Positions 26,486 to 34,218 of a DNA stretch of 64,000 bases are shown in pieces. The notes under the pieces were generated by a model. The model searched no databases. It worked only from the letters and a program-made list of their open reading frames with translations, and had not been told where the DNA came from. Positions within the stretch are counted from its first letter, which is position 1. Each line of letters starts with the position of its first letter. The translations under genes and the position numbers were made by a program. The stretch is from Natrinema gelatinilyticum (GTDB lineage Archaea > Halobacteriota > Halobacteria > Halobacteriales > Natrialbaceae): contig NZ_CP100757.1 in assembly GCF_024266705.1 (NCBI RefSeq), forward strand, positions 248,001 through 312,000, given 5' to 3'.

Positions 26486-27100
26486 ACGTCCGGTTCGGAA
26501 GGTGCGTCGAGTAATCGAACTGAGTAAGGACTGTCCCATTCCGGGGAATTAGCAGCCGATCACCCGTGGTTTCAGATTGCGTGCCTTCTCGAGCGCCAGT
26601 TTGGGTGTGTACACCGTCCGTTGTGCCGAGAATCGTGATATGGGCGTCTTTAACGACTGTTCCGTTCGAGCGCTGTGAGTCAGGAAGCCAGAGACTCGTC
26701 GAGTCGTTTCGCTGAATCAAATTAAGCTGCGAGAAACGGTACTCGCTGAGTGTCTGCTGGTTCGATCCAACGCGATAGGGCGGTTTTGTCGTCGCGTAAG
26801 AGAAATCGCGTGCCCTGCTGATGTTAGACAGAGAGGCATTCTCTGTGCGGATAATGTCACTGATGGTTGGGAGCACAAACGGAGGGAGCTTCCCGGTAGC
26901 TGGATCACGGTCATCGGAGATGAAGGCGCGAGTTGCGCCGTTTGGTGCAGTACCGGTCGGTGTTGTAACTGTACCCACCACGGGGAGCGCGAGGAGGGCG
27001 AAAATCACAACCCCGATGAGTGGACGTCTATCCGTCATAGATTAGCGTGATGGAGCCGATTGAGCAACGGCTTGCTCTCGGGTTGTCTGAGCACACTGCT

Positions 27101-27436
27101 TTAGGGAAGGAGTGGGACGAGCATCCCTGGGGCGAGGTTTTCGAAGAGGGTAACGAACACAGTGTAGCTGACCGAGAGAACGATCATTCCAGCACCGCCC
27201 CACATGCCACGCCAGCCCCACTGAGCGCGGTCGGCGTTGCGCCGGGAGACGAACCAGGCTGCAGCCCCGAGGAGAAAGACGATCACGCCAATCTGACCGA
27301 GGGTTGTCGCGACGAACTCTTCGATCTGCGTAAGTGAGTTATTGATTTCACTCTGTTGGGCAGTAGCGATGCCTGCGCTTGCGGTGAACGCTGTCAAGCC
27401 GATCACGAACCGTGTGGCACCTTTCACAGTATCCAT
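27101..27436 (-). CDS. VirB2/TrbC-like pilin-type small membrane protein
   Basis: 111 residues. The N-terminus 'RFVIGLTAFTASAGIATAQQ' looks like a signal peptide with AxA-type cleavage. Two hydrophobic segments follow ('LGQIGVIVFLLGAAAWFVS' and 'GAGMIVLSVSYTVFVTLFENLAPG') around a short basic loop. Length and topology fit VirB2/TrbC conjugative pilins. It is the first gene of the T4SS block that continues with the split surface protein (62 nt downstream). Confidence 0.6.
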   Translation of the reverse strand: MDTVKGATRFVIGLTAFTASAGIATAQQSEINNSLTQIEEFVATTLGQIGVIVFLLGAAAWFVSRRNADRAQWGWRGMWGGAGMIVLSVSYTVFVTLFENLAPGMLVPLLP

Positions 27437-27497
27437 AATTAGTTAATCTTATTTCTAAGACTAAAAACTGTAGGTAATATTATTTAGGTATTTTATC

Positions 27498-27569
27498 TGT
27501 AATTGAAGGCGTTCAGACCCCTTCCTCAGTGAGCGCCACAAGCGCGAGCAGGGAGGGGATACAGTGCCT
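27498..27569 (+). repeat. Orphan IS1341-type palindrome
   Basis: Starts TGTAATTGAAGGCGTTCAG and ends GGGAGGGGATACAGTGCC; clearly related to the copies at 18.50, 33.30 (complement) and 56.13 kb. It marks the boundary between the T4SS region and the MarR operon. Confidence 0.5.
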
Positions 27570-27633
27570 CGACTCAGCAAAGTAGACACCTGAGGAGGGC
27601 TGACGGTGGACAGCGCCGAACGAGCCGGGCCTA

Positions 27634-27651
27634 TACGTGTATATACACGTA
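27634..27651. promoter_or_regulatory. Perfect 18-bp palindrome, probable MarR operator
   Basis: TACGTGTATATACACGTA is its own reverse complement. It lies 15 nt ahead of the GTG at 27667 taken as the marR start and overlaps an AT-rich core (TATATA) that could be the TATA box. MarR-type regulators bind palindromes of this size and often repress their own promoter, so autoregulation is likely. Confidence 0.65.
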
Positions 27652-27666
27652 CAGCGTACTAGCTCC

Positions 27667-28050
27667 GTGGATCTCTCCGCCACCAAGGATTGCCACTGTC
27701 TCGCCGCACGGCGTCGTGCACGGGAGATAACGCGACTCTACGAAGAGAAGCTCCGTCCACACGGACTCCGAGCGACGCAGTTCTCCGTCCTTGCTGCGCT
27801 GTCGCTCACGGGCCCTACGCCGCTCAGCGAGCTTGCCGACCTCCTGGGGTTAGAGCGCACGACGCTCACCCGGAATGCGAACCGCCTCGAGGATGAAGGT
27901 TGGGTGGCCGACGCCGAGTCGAAGGACGCCAGGGAGCGCAGGCTACGGCTCACCGCGGCCGGTCGGCAGACGGTCGAGGATGCCTATCCCGCCTGGAAAG
28001 AGGCCCAAGACGAAGTGGACCGACAGATAGAGCAACTGGAGACAGAGTGA
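27667..28050 (+). CDS. MarR-family transcriptional regulator
   Basis: 127 residues from GTG 27667; a GTG at 27637 would place the palindrome inside the gene and is less likely. The winged helix is 'QFSVLAALSLTGPTPLSELADLLGLERTTLTRNANRLEDEGWVADAESKDARERRLRLTAAGRQTVEDA', with the classic 'RTTLTRN' recognition helix and a wing with 'KDARERRLRLT'. It heads a likely operon with a tandem VOC-domain protein and an SRPBCC protein, a common set in which the regulator responds to small hydrophobic or phenolic compounds. Confidence 0.85.
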   Translation: MDLSATKDCHCLAARRRAREITRLYEEKLRPHGLRATQFSVLAALSLTGPTPLSELADLLGLERTTLTRNANRLEDEGWVADAESKDARERRLRLTAAGRQTVEDAYPAWKEAQDEVDRQIEQLETE

Positions 28051-28155
28051 AACCACGACAGGTGACAGGGAATGCTACCAACCGCTCAGCAAACTGAATC
28101 AGGAACGGAAACGTCACAGATCACGTCATCGACGACTGGCGAGGAGTGAACCCAT

Positions 28156-29058
28156 ATGCAAAAAATCACCCCGAACCTGTGGTTCGACGGCGATACGGAA
28201 GACGCGGTGAACCGATACACGACCATATTCGACGACTCGGAGATCGGAATCATCAGTCGGTACAACGAGGCATCTGCAGCGGCCTCGGGACAGCCGGAAG
28301 GAAGCGTCATGACCGTGGAGTTCGAACTGGAAGGCCAGTCGTTCGTCGCACTCAACGGTGGACCACAATTTTTGTTCCCCCCCGCTATCTCGTTCATCGT
28401 CAACTGTCCGACGACGGACGAGGTAGACGAACTCTGGGCACAGTTGTCGGGGAGCGGTGAGGAGCTGATGCCGCTCGATTCCTATCCGTTCAGTGACCGG
28501 TACGGCTGGATCGAGGACGAGTACGGCGTATCGTGGCAGCTGATTCACGCCGATTACATCCCGGAGCGGACGATTGTCCCGTCGTTGCTGTTCGTTGGTG
28601 AGCGGTGCGGTCAGGCCGAGGAGGCAATCGACTTCTACACGTCGGTGTTCGAAGATTCAGCGGTCGGTGACATCGCTCGCTACGGGCCAGATCAGGAGCC
28701 AAACGAGGGAGGCACGGTCATGTTCGCCGATTTCACGCTCTGCGGTCAGCACTTCGCAGCGATGGACAGCGCACAGGAACACGACTTCGACTTCACCGAG
28801 GCAATCTCGTTCATCGTCGACTGTGCGGACCAGACAGAGGTCGACTATTACTGGGAGGAACTCACGGCCGACGGCGGCGAGGAGGGCCAGTGTGCCTGGC
28901 TCAAAGACAAGTACGGCGTGTCGTGGCAGATTGTCCCCAACGTGTTACCCGAACTCCTACGGGACGAGGACGCCGAGAAAGCGGGGCGGGTCACGGAGGC
29001 AATGCTCCAGATGCAGAAGATGGACATCGACGCGTTGGAGGAGGCGTATGCCGGATAG
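28156..29058 (+). CDS. Tandem VOC-superfamily protein (PhnB / 3-demethylubiquinone methyltransferase-like fold)
   Basis: 300 residues made of two homologous halves: residues 1-140 ('QKITPNLWFDGDTEDAVNRYTTIFDDSEIGIISRY...YGWIEDEYGVSWQLI') and 143-280 ('SLLFVGERCGQAEEAIDFYTSVFEDSAVGDIARYG...CAWLKDKYGVSWQIVPNVLPELL'). The 'F....D.YGVSWQIVP' ending is typical of the 3-dmu-9_3-mt type of VOC domain. The reaction is unknown; relatives are often predicted resistance or detoxification proteins. The gene overlaps the following SRPBCC gene by 11 nt. Confidence 0.85.
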   Translation: MQKITPNLWFDGDTEDAVNRYTTIFDDSEIGIISRYNEASAAASGQPEGSVMTVEFELEGQSFVALNGGPQFLFPPAISFIVNCPTTDEVDELWAQLSGSGEELMPLDSYPFSDRYGWIEDEYGVSWQLIHADYIPERTIVPSLLFVGERCGQAEEAIDFYTSVFEDSAVGDIARYGPDQEPNEGGTVMFADFTLCGQHFAAMDSAQEHDFDFTEAISFIVDCADQTEVDYYWEELTADGGEEGQCAWLKDKYGVSWQIVPNVLPELLRDEDAEKAGRVTEAMLQMQKMDIDALEEAYAG

Positions 29059-29554
29059 GCCGGGGAATACACGCGTCCCGACGGAGGGCGCGAGTACGAC
29101 GGTGTCGCAGGTCATTGACGCCTCCCGGGAGAACGTCTACCGGGCGTTCCTCAACCCAACTGCGGTGGCCACGTGGCTCCCGCCGGATGGAATGACCGGC
29201 CACGTGCATCGCTTCGACTCGCGCGAGGGCGGCGAGTTCCGGATGTCACTTACGTACCAAGATACGAGTACTTCACCGGGTGGGTCAGGTGGGAAGTCCA
29301 CCGAGGACACTGACACGCATCAGGGGCGGTTCGTGGAATTAGTCCCCTGCGAAAAGATCGTGGAGACTGTCGAGTTCGAATCGGATGAGCCGGAGTTCGC
29401 GGGCGAGATGTGGATCATCGTGACGCTGGCGGACGTCGGATGCGGAACCGAAGTTACCTACCGCTGTGAGAACATACCAGAAGGAATTCGGCCCGAGGAC
29501 AACGAAGCCGGCTGTCGGTCGTCTCTTGGGAAGTTGGCGGAACTCCTCGAGTAG
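29048..29554 (+). CDS. SRPBCC-family protein (AHSA1/Aha1-like START fold)
   Basis: 168 residues from ATG 29048, inside the end of the VOC gene. 'STTVSQVIDASRENVYRAFLNPTAVATWLPPDGMTGHVHRFDSREGGEFRMSLTY' is the standard N-terminus of AHSA1-type SRPBCC proteins. 'GRFVELVPCEKIVETVEFES' and a C-terminal helix 'SSLGKLAELLE' complete the fold. These proteins bind hydrophobic ligands and are often co-encoded with VOC proteins and a MarR/ArsR regulator, as here. Substrate unknown. Confidence 0.85.
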   Translation: MPDRPGNTRVPTEGASTTVSQVIDASRENVYRAFLNPTAVATWLPPDGMTGHVHRFDSREGGEFRMSLTYQDTSTSPGGSGGKSTEDTDTHQGRFVELVPCEKIVETVEFESDEPEFAGEMWIIVTLADVGCGTEVTYRCENIPEGIRPEDNEAGCRSSLGKLAELLE

Positions 29555-29590
29555 GTAGATGCGGGACTGCGTGGAGTGCGACCGTGCCTC

Positions 29591-30706
29591 TCACGTCAGT
29601 TCGGTGATCCGGTACTCGATATCCCTGCCAAGGAAGCGTCCGATGTCCTTGACCTCGGCTTCGATCCCGGTTTCAACGGCTTCCGCGAGTGGCCCGAACG
29701 GTTCAACCACGACCTCTGCCACCGTTCCCGTCCGGTCCAGGGTCCAAGTGCCAGCGGCCATCCCGTCGACGGTCACGGTGGCGCGTATCACGCCACCCCC
29801 CGGATAGACGTGGTCGCTATACTCGCCCGGGACGACGAGTTCGCGGTCCTCGTGACCGAGAAAGTAACTGTCGTACATCGGAAGGAGCCGAACGATCGGG
29901 GTGTCGTCCGGTTCGACTGGCGGCGGTGCCGTGAGCGTCCATGCCCGCTCGCCTGCGATGTCTACCTCGATCAGTTCGTCCTCGATCGCCTCCCATCCAG
30001 ATCGGACGTCGCGCTTGTACAGCCCCGACCAGGCGTAGAAGTCGTCCAGAGTCGCAGGCTCGTAGGCGGCGACATACCACCGTGCGAGTTCGGCGAGCGC
30101 GTCCATCTGCTCCGGGGCGGGATCGAGCGACCGCCATTCGTCAAGGAGCGCGTACCGCTCCTGATCGTCAGCGGATCCGGCCTCGACGGCAATCCCCTCG
30201 AGGCAGGCCCGCCGAACGATATGAACCGGCGCCTGTCCGTCGAGATCGAACGCAAACCCCTTGGCGAGGAGTCGCTCAGCGATCTCCGTCCGAGTAAGTG
30301 GCCCGTGATCGGCGAGTGCGCTCCGAACCACCGCCATGGCACGCTGACAGTCGGCTTCGTCCAGGCCCAGTTGGGTGAGGCGTCGCTGGCCTCGCTCGAC
30401 GTACAACGGACCGAACAGGGGGAGAAGCCACGACGCATCCCTAGTCGCGAGGTAGTGAAGGGTTCCGCGCATGCACCACGTCCGAACGATCGAACACTTC
30501 TCGATTCGGGCCGCTTCCACGTCGGCGATTGTCACCCCGCGACTTCGTGCACGAATAGCGAGTGGTGCCTGTCTCGCGTCCTGTGCCTGCACCCCGCCAC
30601 AGTCGTGGACGACCGTGGGGACGGTCGCCGGGTTACTATCGTTTGCGAGGCCCTGCGCTCGCAGACGGGACAGTCGGGCCTGCTCGACCGACAAGCACGT
30701 CACCAT
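29591..30706 (-). CDS. AlkZ-like winged-helix DNA-binding protein (HTH_42 / YcaQ-type DNA glycosylase family)
   Basis: 371 residues from ATG 30706 ('MVTCLSVEQARLSRLRAQGL'); ATG 30724 is nearby and possible. Family features are 'GVQAQDARQAPLAIRARSRGVT', 'IVRTWCMRGTLHYLATRDASWLLPLFGP' and 'RLLPMYDSYFLGHEDRELVVP...VYPGGGVIRATVTVDGMAAGTWT'. The 'QAQD' and 'RTWCMRGTLH' blocks mark the AlkZ/YcaQ group, whose bacterial members excise alkylated bases or unhook crosslinks. It is convergent with the SRPBCC gene. Enzymatic activity is inferred from family only. Confidence 0.75.
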   Translation of the reverse strand: MVTCLSVEQARLSRLRAQGLANDSNPATVPTVVHDCGGVQAQDARQAPLAIRARSRGVTIADVEAARIEKCSIVRTWCMRGTLHYLATRDASWLLPLFGPLYVERGQRRLTQLGLDEADCQRAMAVVRSALADHGPLTRTEIAERLLAKGFAFDLDGQAPVHIVRRACLEGIAVEAGSADDQERYALLDEWRSLDPAPEQMDALAELARWYVAAYEPATLDDFYAWSGLYKRDVRSGWEAIEDELIEVDIAGERAWTLTAPPPVEPDDTPIVRLLPMYDSYFLGHEDRELVVPGEYSDHVYPGGGVIRATVTVDGMAAGTWTLDRTGTVAEVVVEPFGPLAEAVETGIEAEVKDIGRFLGRDIEYRITELT

Positions 30707-30724
30707 CGTTCGTTGAACAGGCAT

Positions 30725-31307
30725 CGAACGGTGATAGTCGTTTGTGGCTCCGACCGGTGACTCGACCCTCCTCCCGATGGGTTGGAGGAATCGGGAAGCG
30801 GCCACTGTCGATTGCTCAGCGTCGCCGCTTGTTGTTTTCGTCGTATGGTCGGTGGTCCATATCGACTGCGCCAAGCGCACTCCGGAAGGATGTCGACCAG
30901 ACGCAGGGAACGCTACTCTCTCGCGATGAGCTATATATGGTGAGGATCAGGAACCCGGAGCCGGTGCCGCCGGAGGAGACCAAGTTGCTGGTCGTCTGGT
31001 TCAACCTCAGCGAACTGCTCGAGACGGACCCGGTGATCGATCAGGGTCACGTCGACGGCAGGAGCAGACTCTCCGGCATGGATGTCTGACCGAGACCGAC
31101 CTCGAGGACGCCGACTGCCGCCCTGATCACATCGCCGCCGCGGACCATCGACCGCTTCCCGCCGACTCTCCTCCTGAACGCTCACCGCTGCGCTATCGTT
31201 CACTGTCCACTCTCATCGCGAGCAGCGGCGCCGGTGGTGACGGTCGCGACGGCGCCGATCATGCTGCGGGAAAGATACAGGAACGTCGACGAACAACGTC
31301 AACGTAC
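30725..31307. other. Intergenic region, no firm gene
   Basis: 580 nt between the AlkZ-like gene and vapB. A plus-strand frame around 30940-31089 reads 'MVRIRNPEPVPPEETKLLVVWFNLSELLET...', with acidic composition like a haloarchaeal protein, but it has no family match and no upstream coding support. It may be a relic. Just before vapB there are direct repeats AACGTCGACG and AACGTCAACG that could be an operator. Confidence 0.35.
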
Positions 31308-31562
31308 ATGGGAGCTGCAACCGAGCAGATTCGGGTCAGCGACTCGGTGAAGCGAGAAATCGAACGACGAAGGCGCGAGGGAGAGAGTTACAACGACGTT
31401 CTGGAGCGGGTATTCAGGACCGACCGAGACCGGGACCGAGATCTCCTAGCCGGGGCAGGCTTCTGGTCAACTGACGAGGCTGAGGAGTTCCGTGAGAACC
31501 GGCGTGCGGCCAAGGAGGAATCGAAGGAACGGATGCGACGCGGATCGAACGCCGACCGATGA
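31308..31562 (+). CDS. vapB: VapB-type antitoxin
   Basis: 84 residues: 'QIRVSDSVKREIERRRREGESYNDVLERVFRTDRD' is the short ribbon-helix or AbrB-like DNA-binding N-terminus common to haloarchaeal antitoxins paired with PIN toxins, and the C-terminus is highly charged ('EEFRENRRAAKEESKERMRRG') as expected for toxin binding. The stop overlaps the start of vapC by 4 nt (ATGA). Two decamer repeats just upstream could bind the complex for autorepression. Confidence 0.75.
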   Translation: MGAATEQIRVSDSVKREIERRRREGESYNDVLERVFRTDRDRDRDLLAGAGFWSTDEAEEFRENRRAAKEESKERMRRGSNADR

Positions 31563-31948
31563 AGGTTCTGGACGCGACGTTTTTAGTGGATTACCTCGAG
31601 GGCGTCGATGCCGCAACCGCGTATCTCCAGGAGCACTCAACCGAACGGTTCGTGATCCCAGCGCCGGCGTTCGCGGAGGTCCTGATCGGCGAGGGAAACG
31701 GCCCGAGCGAGAGTGACATCGGGGGTGCCCGCTGGGCGCTCGAATGGGGAGAGGTGTACGGCGTCGACGAGCGGACGGCTGTCACCGCAGCGGAGATCGC
31801 AGACGAGATTGGTCCGCAGGGTCCATACCTCGCGGGGATGGACGGTGTGATTGCGGCAGTCGGTCGCGAGCTCGACGCGACGGTGGTCTCTGCCGAAGGC
31901 GACCTCACGCACCCGGAAACGCAAGCGGTCGTCGACATCGAGGAATAG
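31559..31948 (+). CDS. vapC: VapC-type PIN-domain toxin
   Basis: 129 residues. 'KVLDATFLVDYLEG' provides the first Asp pair, 'PAFAEVLIGEG' the Glu, 'GPYLAGMDGVIAAVGRELDATVVSAEGDLTH' the C-terminal Asp residues: a complete PIN active site. VapC proteins cleave tRNA or rRNA and are held in check by VapB. The stop codon directly abuts the right end of the neighbouring TnpB element, so the element inserted at or just after the end of this gene and may have trimmed its last codon. Confidence 0.8.
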   Translation: MKVLDATFLVDYLEGVDAATAYLQEHSTERFVIPAPAFAEVLIGEGNGPSESDIGGARWALEWGEVYGVDERTAVTAAEIADEIGPQGPYLAGMDGVIAAVGRELDATVVSAEGDLTHPETQAVVDIEE

Positions 31949-32060
31949 TGAACTACCCCGCCCTACTCGTCGCCTTCGGCGACTCCTTGAGGGCGGCGCT
32001 TCCTGCTTCGACGACGCGACGTGCAGATACTTCAGAAGTATCCACAGCGGTCGCAGTCTC
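31949..32060 (-). ncRNA. Putative omegaRNA scaffold at the tnpB 3' end
   Basis: TnpB nucleases use an RNA made from the 3' end of their own gene plus downstream sequence as guide. Here the end of tnpB can fold: CCGCCCTCAAGGAG pairs with CGAGTAGGGCGG around GTCGCCGAAGGCGAC. The guide would be read into the vapC 3' end (31930-31948 region). Related hairpins occur alone at four other places in the window. Expression is not shown. Confidence 0.45.
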
Positions 32061-33230
32061 CACAGGCGTTGCTTCGGAGTGAACCACTCCTAGGTTCTCC
32101 AGACCACGCGACTGGATGTTCAACGCCGCGTTCCAATCCCTGTCCAATTCGAACCCACACGACGGACACGAGTGTTCGCGGACCCACAACGGCTTCTCAG
32201 TCTCCACGCCACACGATGCACACTCTTTCGTCGTGCCACTCGGTTCGACTTCGATGACGTGACACTCGTTCTTCCGACCGTGATGTTTCAGAATCGTAAT
32301 GAAGTTTCGCCAGCCGACTTCGGCCTTGTTCCGCGCGTTGCCACTGGCTTCAAGCAGTGACGTCACGTTCAGGTCTTCGACGAACACGGCATCGTGCTCG
32401 GTCGTGTAATAGTGCGCGAGTTTGTGTTTATAATCTCGCTTCTTGTTCGACATGCGAGCATGGACCGTCGCGACTCGCCGCCGTTGCGTCTCCCAGTTGT
32501 TCGACTCGTACTGTTTGCGAGAAAGCGAGCGTTGCTCGCGCTCGAGGCGTTTTCGCTCGTCGGATAAGTCAAGACGTCCGACGGAGCGTCCGTCCGAATC
32601 GTGGACAAAGTTAAGGACGCCAAGGTCGATTCCTACGGTATCCTCCGCGTCGATGTCCGCTGGGTCTGGTTGCTCTGGTTCCTCAGTGGCGATACAGAAC
32701 GAGGCGTACCACGCTCCTGTGGGTTCTTTCTTCACCGTGACTTCTTTGATAGCATCGTGGTCAGGAAGGTCGCGGTGAAGTCGAAGTGGGATTTCAAGGG
32801 TTTCGCCGCGTACTTTTGTGAGTCGGAGTATCGCTCGGTCTCTCGGGCCACTCTTCGTGTCGAGTTCGAAGCCCGATTGCCGGTACGTAAAACTCCGGTA
32901 CTCACGCGGTGACTTCCAGTTCAACGAGCCAACATCGTAGCCCTTGGCTTTGAGTGTGCCAAGGTTGGTGATGTTGGTGCGGATACGCTCGACAGCTTTC
33001 TGCAAGACGGTGGAGTAGACCTGTTTGAGGTCAGTCCACTGTTGTTTGAGTTGTGGCAGTTCGTCGCGGACGTGCCAGACACGCTGTCGAAGCGTCCCCT
33101 CGTCTTCTGGGATTTGATCGAATTCGTGGAGGGCGTGGTTGTAGAGTTGTCGCACAGTGTCACGAGTCCAGTCGAGACTCTCCCGTTGGGTGGTGGTGGG
33201 AAAGAGTCGGTATCGTGGACTGTACTTCAT
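31953..33230 (-). CDS. tnpB: TnpB, RNA-guided nuclease of IS200/IS605 elements
   Basis: 425 residues. The split RuvC site is complete: 'GIDLGVLNF' (Asp202), 'VFVEDLNV' (Glu285) and 'CGFELDRDWNAALNI' (Asp365, with Asp363). The zinc finger has 'CASCG' (337-340) and 'CPSCG' (355-358). The N-terminal helical region ('RLFPTTTQRESLDWTRDTVRQLYNHAL') is typical. The C-terminal 'AALKESPKATSRAG' is encoded by the palindrome that forms the element end and the presumed omegaRNA. No frameshift is visible, so this TnpB is probably active. Its role is RNA-guided cutting at excision sites to retain the element. Confidence 0.92.
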   Translation of the reverse strand: MKYSPRYRLFPTTTQRESLDWTRDTVRQLYNHALHEFDQIPEDEGTLRQRVWHVRDELPQLKQQWTDLKQVYSTVLQKAVERIRTNITNLGTLKAKGYDVGSLNWKSPREYRSFTYRQSGFELDTKSGPRDRAILRLTKVRGETLEIPLRLHRDLPDHDAIKEVTVKKEPTGAWYASFCIATEEPEQPDPADIDAEDTVGIDLGVLNFVHDSDGRSVGRLDLSDERKRLEREQRSLSRKQYESNNWETQRRRVATVHARMSNKKRDYKHKLAHYYTTEHDAVFVEDLNVTSLLEASGNARNKAEVGWRNFITILKHHGRKNECHVIEVEPSGTTKECASCGVETEKPLWVREHSCPSCGFELDRDWNAALNIQSRGLENLGVVHSEATPVETATAVDTSEVSARRVVEAGSAALKESPKATSRAG

Positions 33231-33297
33231 GCGACTTATTCTCTGCTAGTGGTTGTGTTTAGTTAACTGTTCTGGCTAGAGTAATTCGACACTCGTG

Positions 33298-33386
33298 CGG
33301 ACGCTGTATCCCCGCCCTACTCGCTCGCGGCTAACGCCGTTCGCTCCTTGAGGACGGGGGCTTAGCGCCCTCTCTTTCAGCTAACA
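33298..33386 (-). repeat. Orphan IS1341-type palindrome upstream of tnpB
   Basis: On the minus strand it reads GGGCGCTAAGCCCCCGTCC...GAGTAGGGCGGGGATACAGCG, the same family as the hairpins at 18.5, 27.5 and 56.1 kb. It lies between the tnpB start and the MITE-like element and may belong to either. Confidence 0.5.
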
Positions 33387-33743
33387 GTAACGTACCTCTG
33401 GGGCAAGCACCGGGGCTTTGTCGTGTTGGCGGCAGGCCCAGAAACTGGCCGTGGGGTCGCAGGTGAATGTACTTCCCCTCGGACTTCCCGTGCGGGTCAT
33501 CTAGAATTGACACCCGAACGCTCGGCGCGTCCGTGAGGGTCGGTCGCTCCACCATGACCCGACAGCACCCGTCTCACCACGCCAGTAGCATGGGTTTTGA
33601 GAGGCACTACATTTCCAACTGAACGACCGCTTCATATTGAGGTCTTCACTCTCCTTCGTAGTCAGTGGTTCCTGCTACGAATTATGGGACTGAAAAGGGC
33701 GTATCGGCTTCACCCTCGGGGTCATGCCTCGAGACACTCGCCT
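33386..33743. mobile_element. MITE-like tnpB-less IS200/IS605 derivative, copy 1
   Basis: About 358 bp. The left edge has a hairpin (ACCTCTGGGG CAAGC ACCGGGG) and the right edge another (CCTCGGGG TCATG CCTCGAG followed by ACACTCGCCTTG). The interior matches the element at 55.58-55.94 kb over most of its length, including GGACTTCCCGTGCGGGTC and CGTGAGGGTCGGTCGCTCC. No transposase gene remains. Confidence 0.55.
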
Positions 33744-33856
33744 TGTTCATCTGTAGATAAGAGCGCAATTTGTGCTTCTCTCTACCCAAGAGCGAACTAC
33801 TATTGTCATCTGGACCAATAGCCTTATTCCATTGGTACACGTACCAATGGTCGAGG

Positions 33857-34194
33857 ATGGCCTCACTGACTGACGACGACCTCGATGGCGTGAGCGAGGG
33901 GAGGAAGTATCCCGACGGGACTGTTGTCCGCGTGTTTTGCATGCGGACAACCGTGACGCGTACCCGTCTGGGTGGGCTTACAAGCTCCATTACGGTGCGA
34001 CGGAGCCGGACCCACCCCGCACGCTTGACGATGGGACGATTCGTCGGTACGACAATTCGCACGAGGACACCAAAGGGCACGAACTGCACGTTGCACCGGA
34101 TCCCGTTCCAGATATAATCACGTTCCCCGGGATGGTCGAACTCTGGGAACGATTCTGGAGCGAAATCCCGAAATCCGAACTCGATGTCAAGTGA
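33857..34194 (+). pseudogene. tumE: TumE-family toxin, frameshifted in a T run
   Basis: The first part, from ATG 33857, reads 'MASLTDDDLDGVSEGRKYPDGTVVRVF'. The second part, in the next frame, reads 'LHADNRDAYPSGWAYKLHYGATEPDPPRTLDDGTIRRYDNSHEDTKGHELHV' and 'DIITFPGMVELWERFWSE', matching TumE proteins (the DGTIRRYDNSH core). The frames switch at TTTT (33935-33938): one extra T would restore a single protein of about 112 residues. A start at TTG 33937 would give only the second part. The antitoxin gene follows 25 nt downstream and is intact, so toxin loss is plausible. Confidence 0.65.
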
Positions 34195-34218
34195 AGCCAT
34201 CACACCACGGTGATACCA

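Larger units (their letters stand above)
23801..27038 (-). pseudogene. T4SS-associated secreted or membrane-anchored surface protein, split by an IS4-type insertion
   Basis: The N-terminal part begins at ATG 27038 with a signal peptide ('RRPLIGVVIFALLALPVVGTVTT') and runs to '...NRTCTTT' near 26480. The C-terminal part continues 'NKTKTCLSYTLLDQQVDRSV' from about 25080 and ends at 23801 with a membrane segment ('LLTSLAGALVSVAAFLIFFVPFAYMRRGTG'). Removing the IS (25084-26475) and one target copy restores a single frame of about 615 residues exactly. The protein is Thr/Asn/Ser-rich with several N-x-S/T sequons and beta-rich repeats, consistent with a glycosylated cell-surface protein anchored by its C-terminus, perhaps an adhesin or pilus-associated part of the transfer machine. 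The gene is inactive in this copy unless the IS excises. Confidence 0.8.
31949..33290 (-). mobile_element. IS200/IS605-group (IS1341-type) element with tnpB only
   Basis: The element holds an intact tnpB and no tnpA. Its right end (low-coordinate side) is the structured tnpB 3' end, closing with TAGTTCAC at 31949. The left boundary is not certain; it lies between the tnpB start (33230) and the related palindrome at 33.30 kb. Confidence 0.65.

Noticed and set aside
29576-30760. 394-codon plus-strand frame opposite the AlkZ-like gene
   Set aside because: Shadow frame; only the minus-strand product has recognisable family motifs.
33682-34203. 173-codon minus-strand frame opposite tumE
   Set aside because: The plus strand carries the TumE motifs; the minus frame is a shadow.
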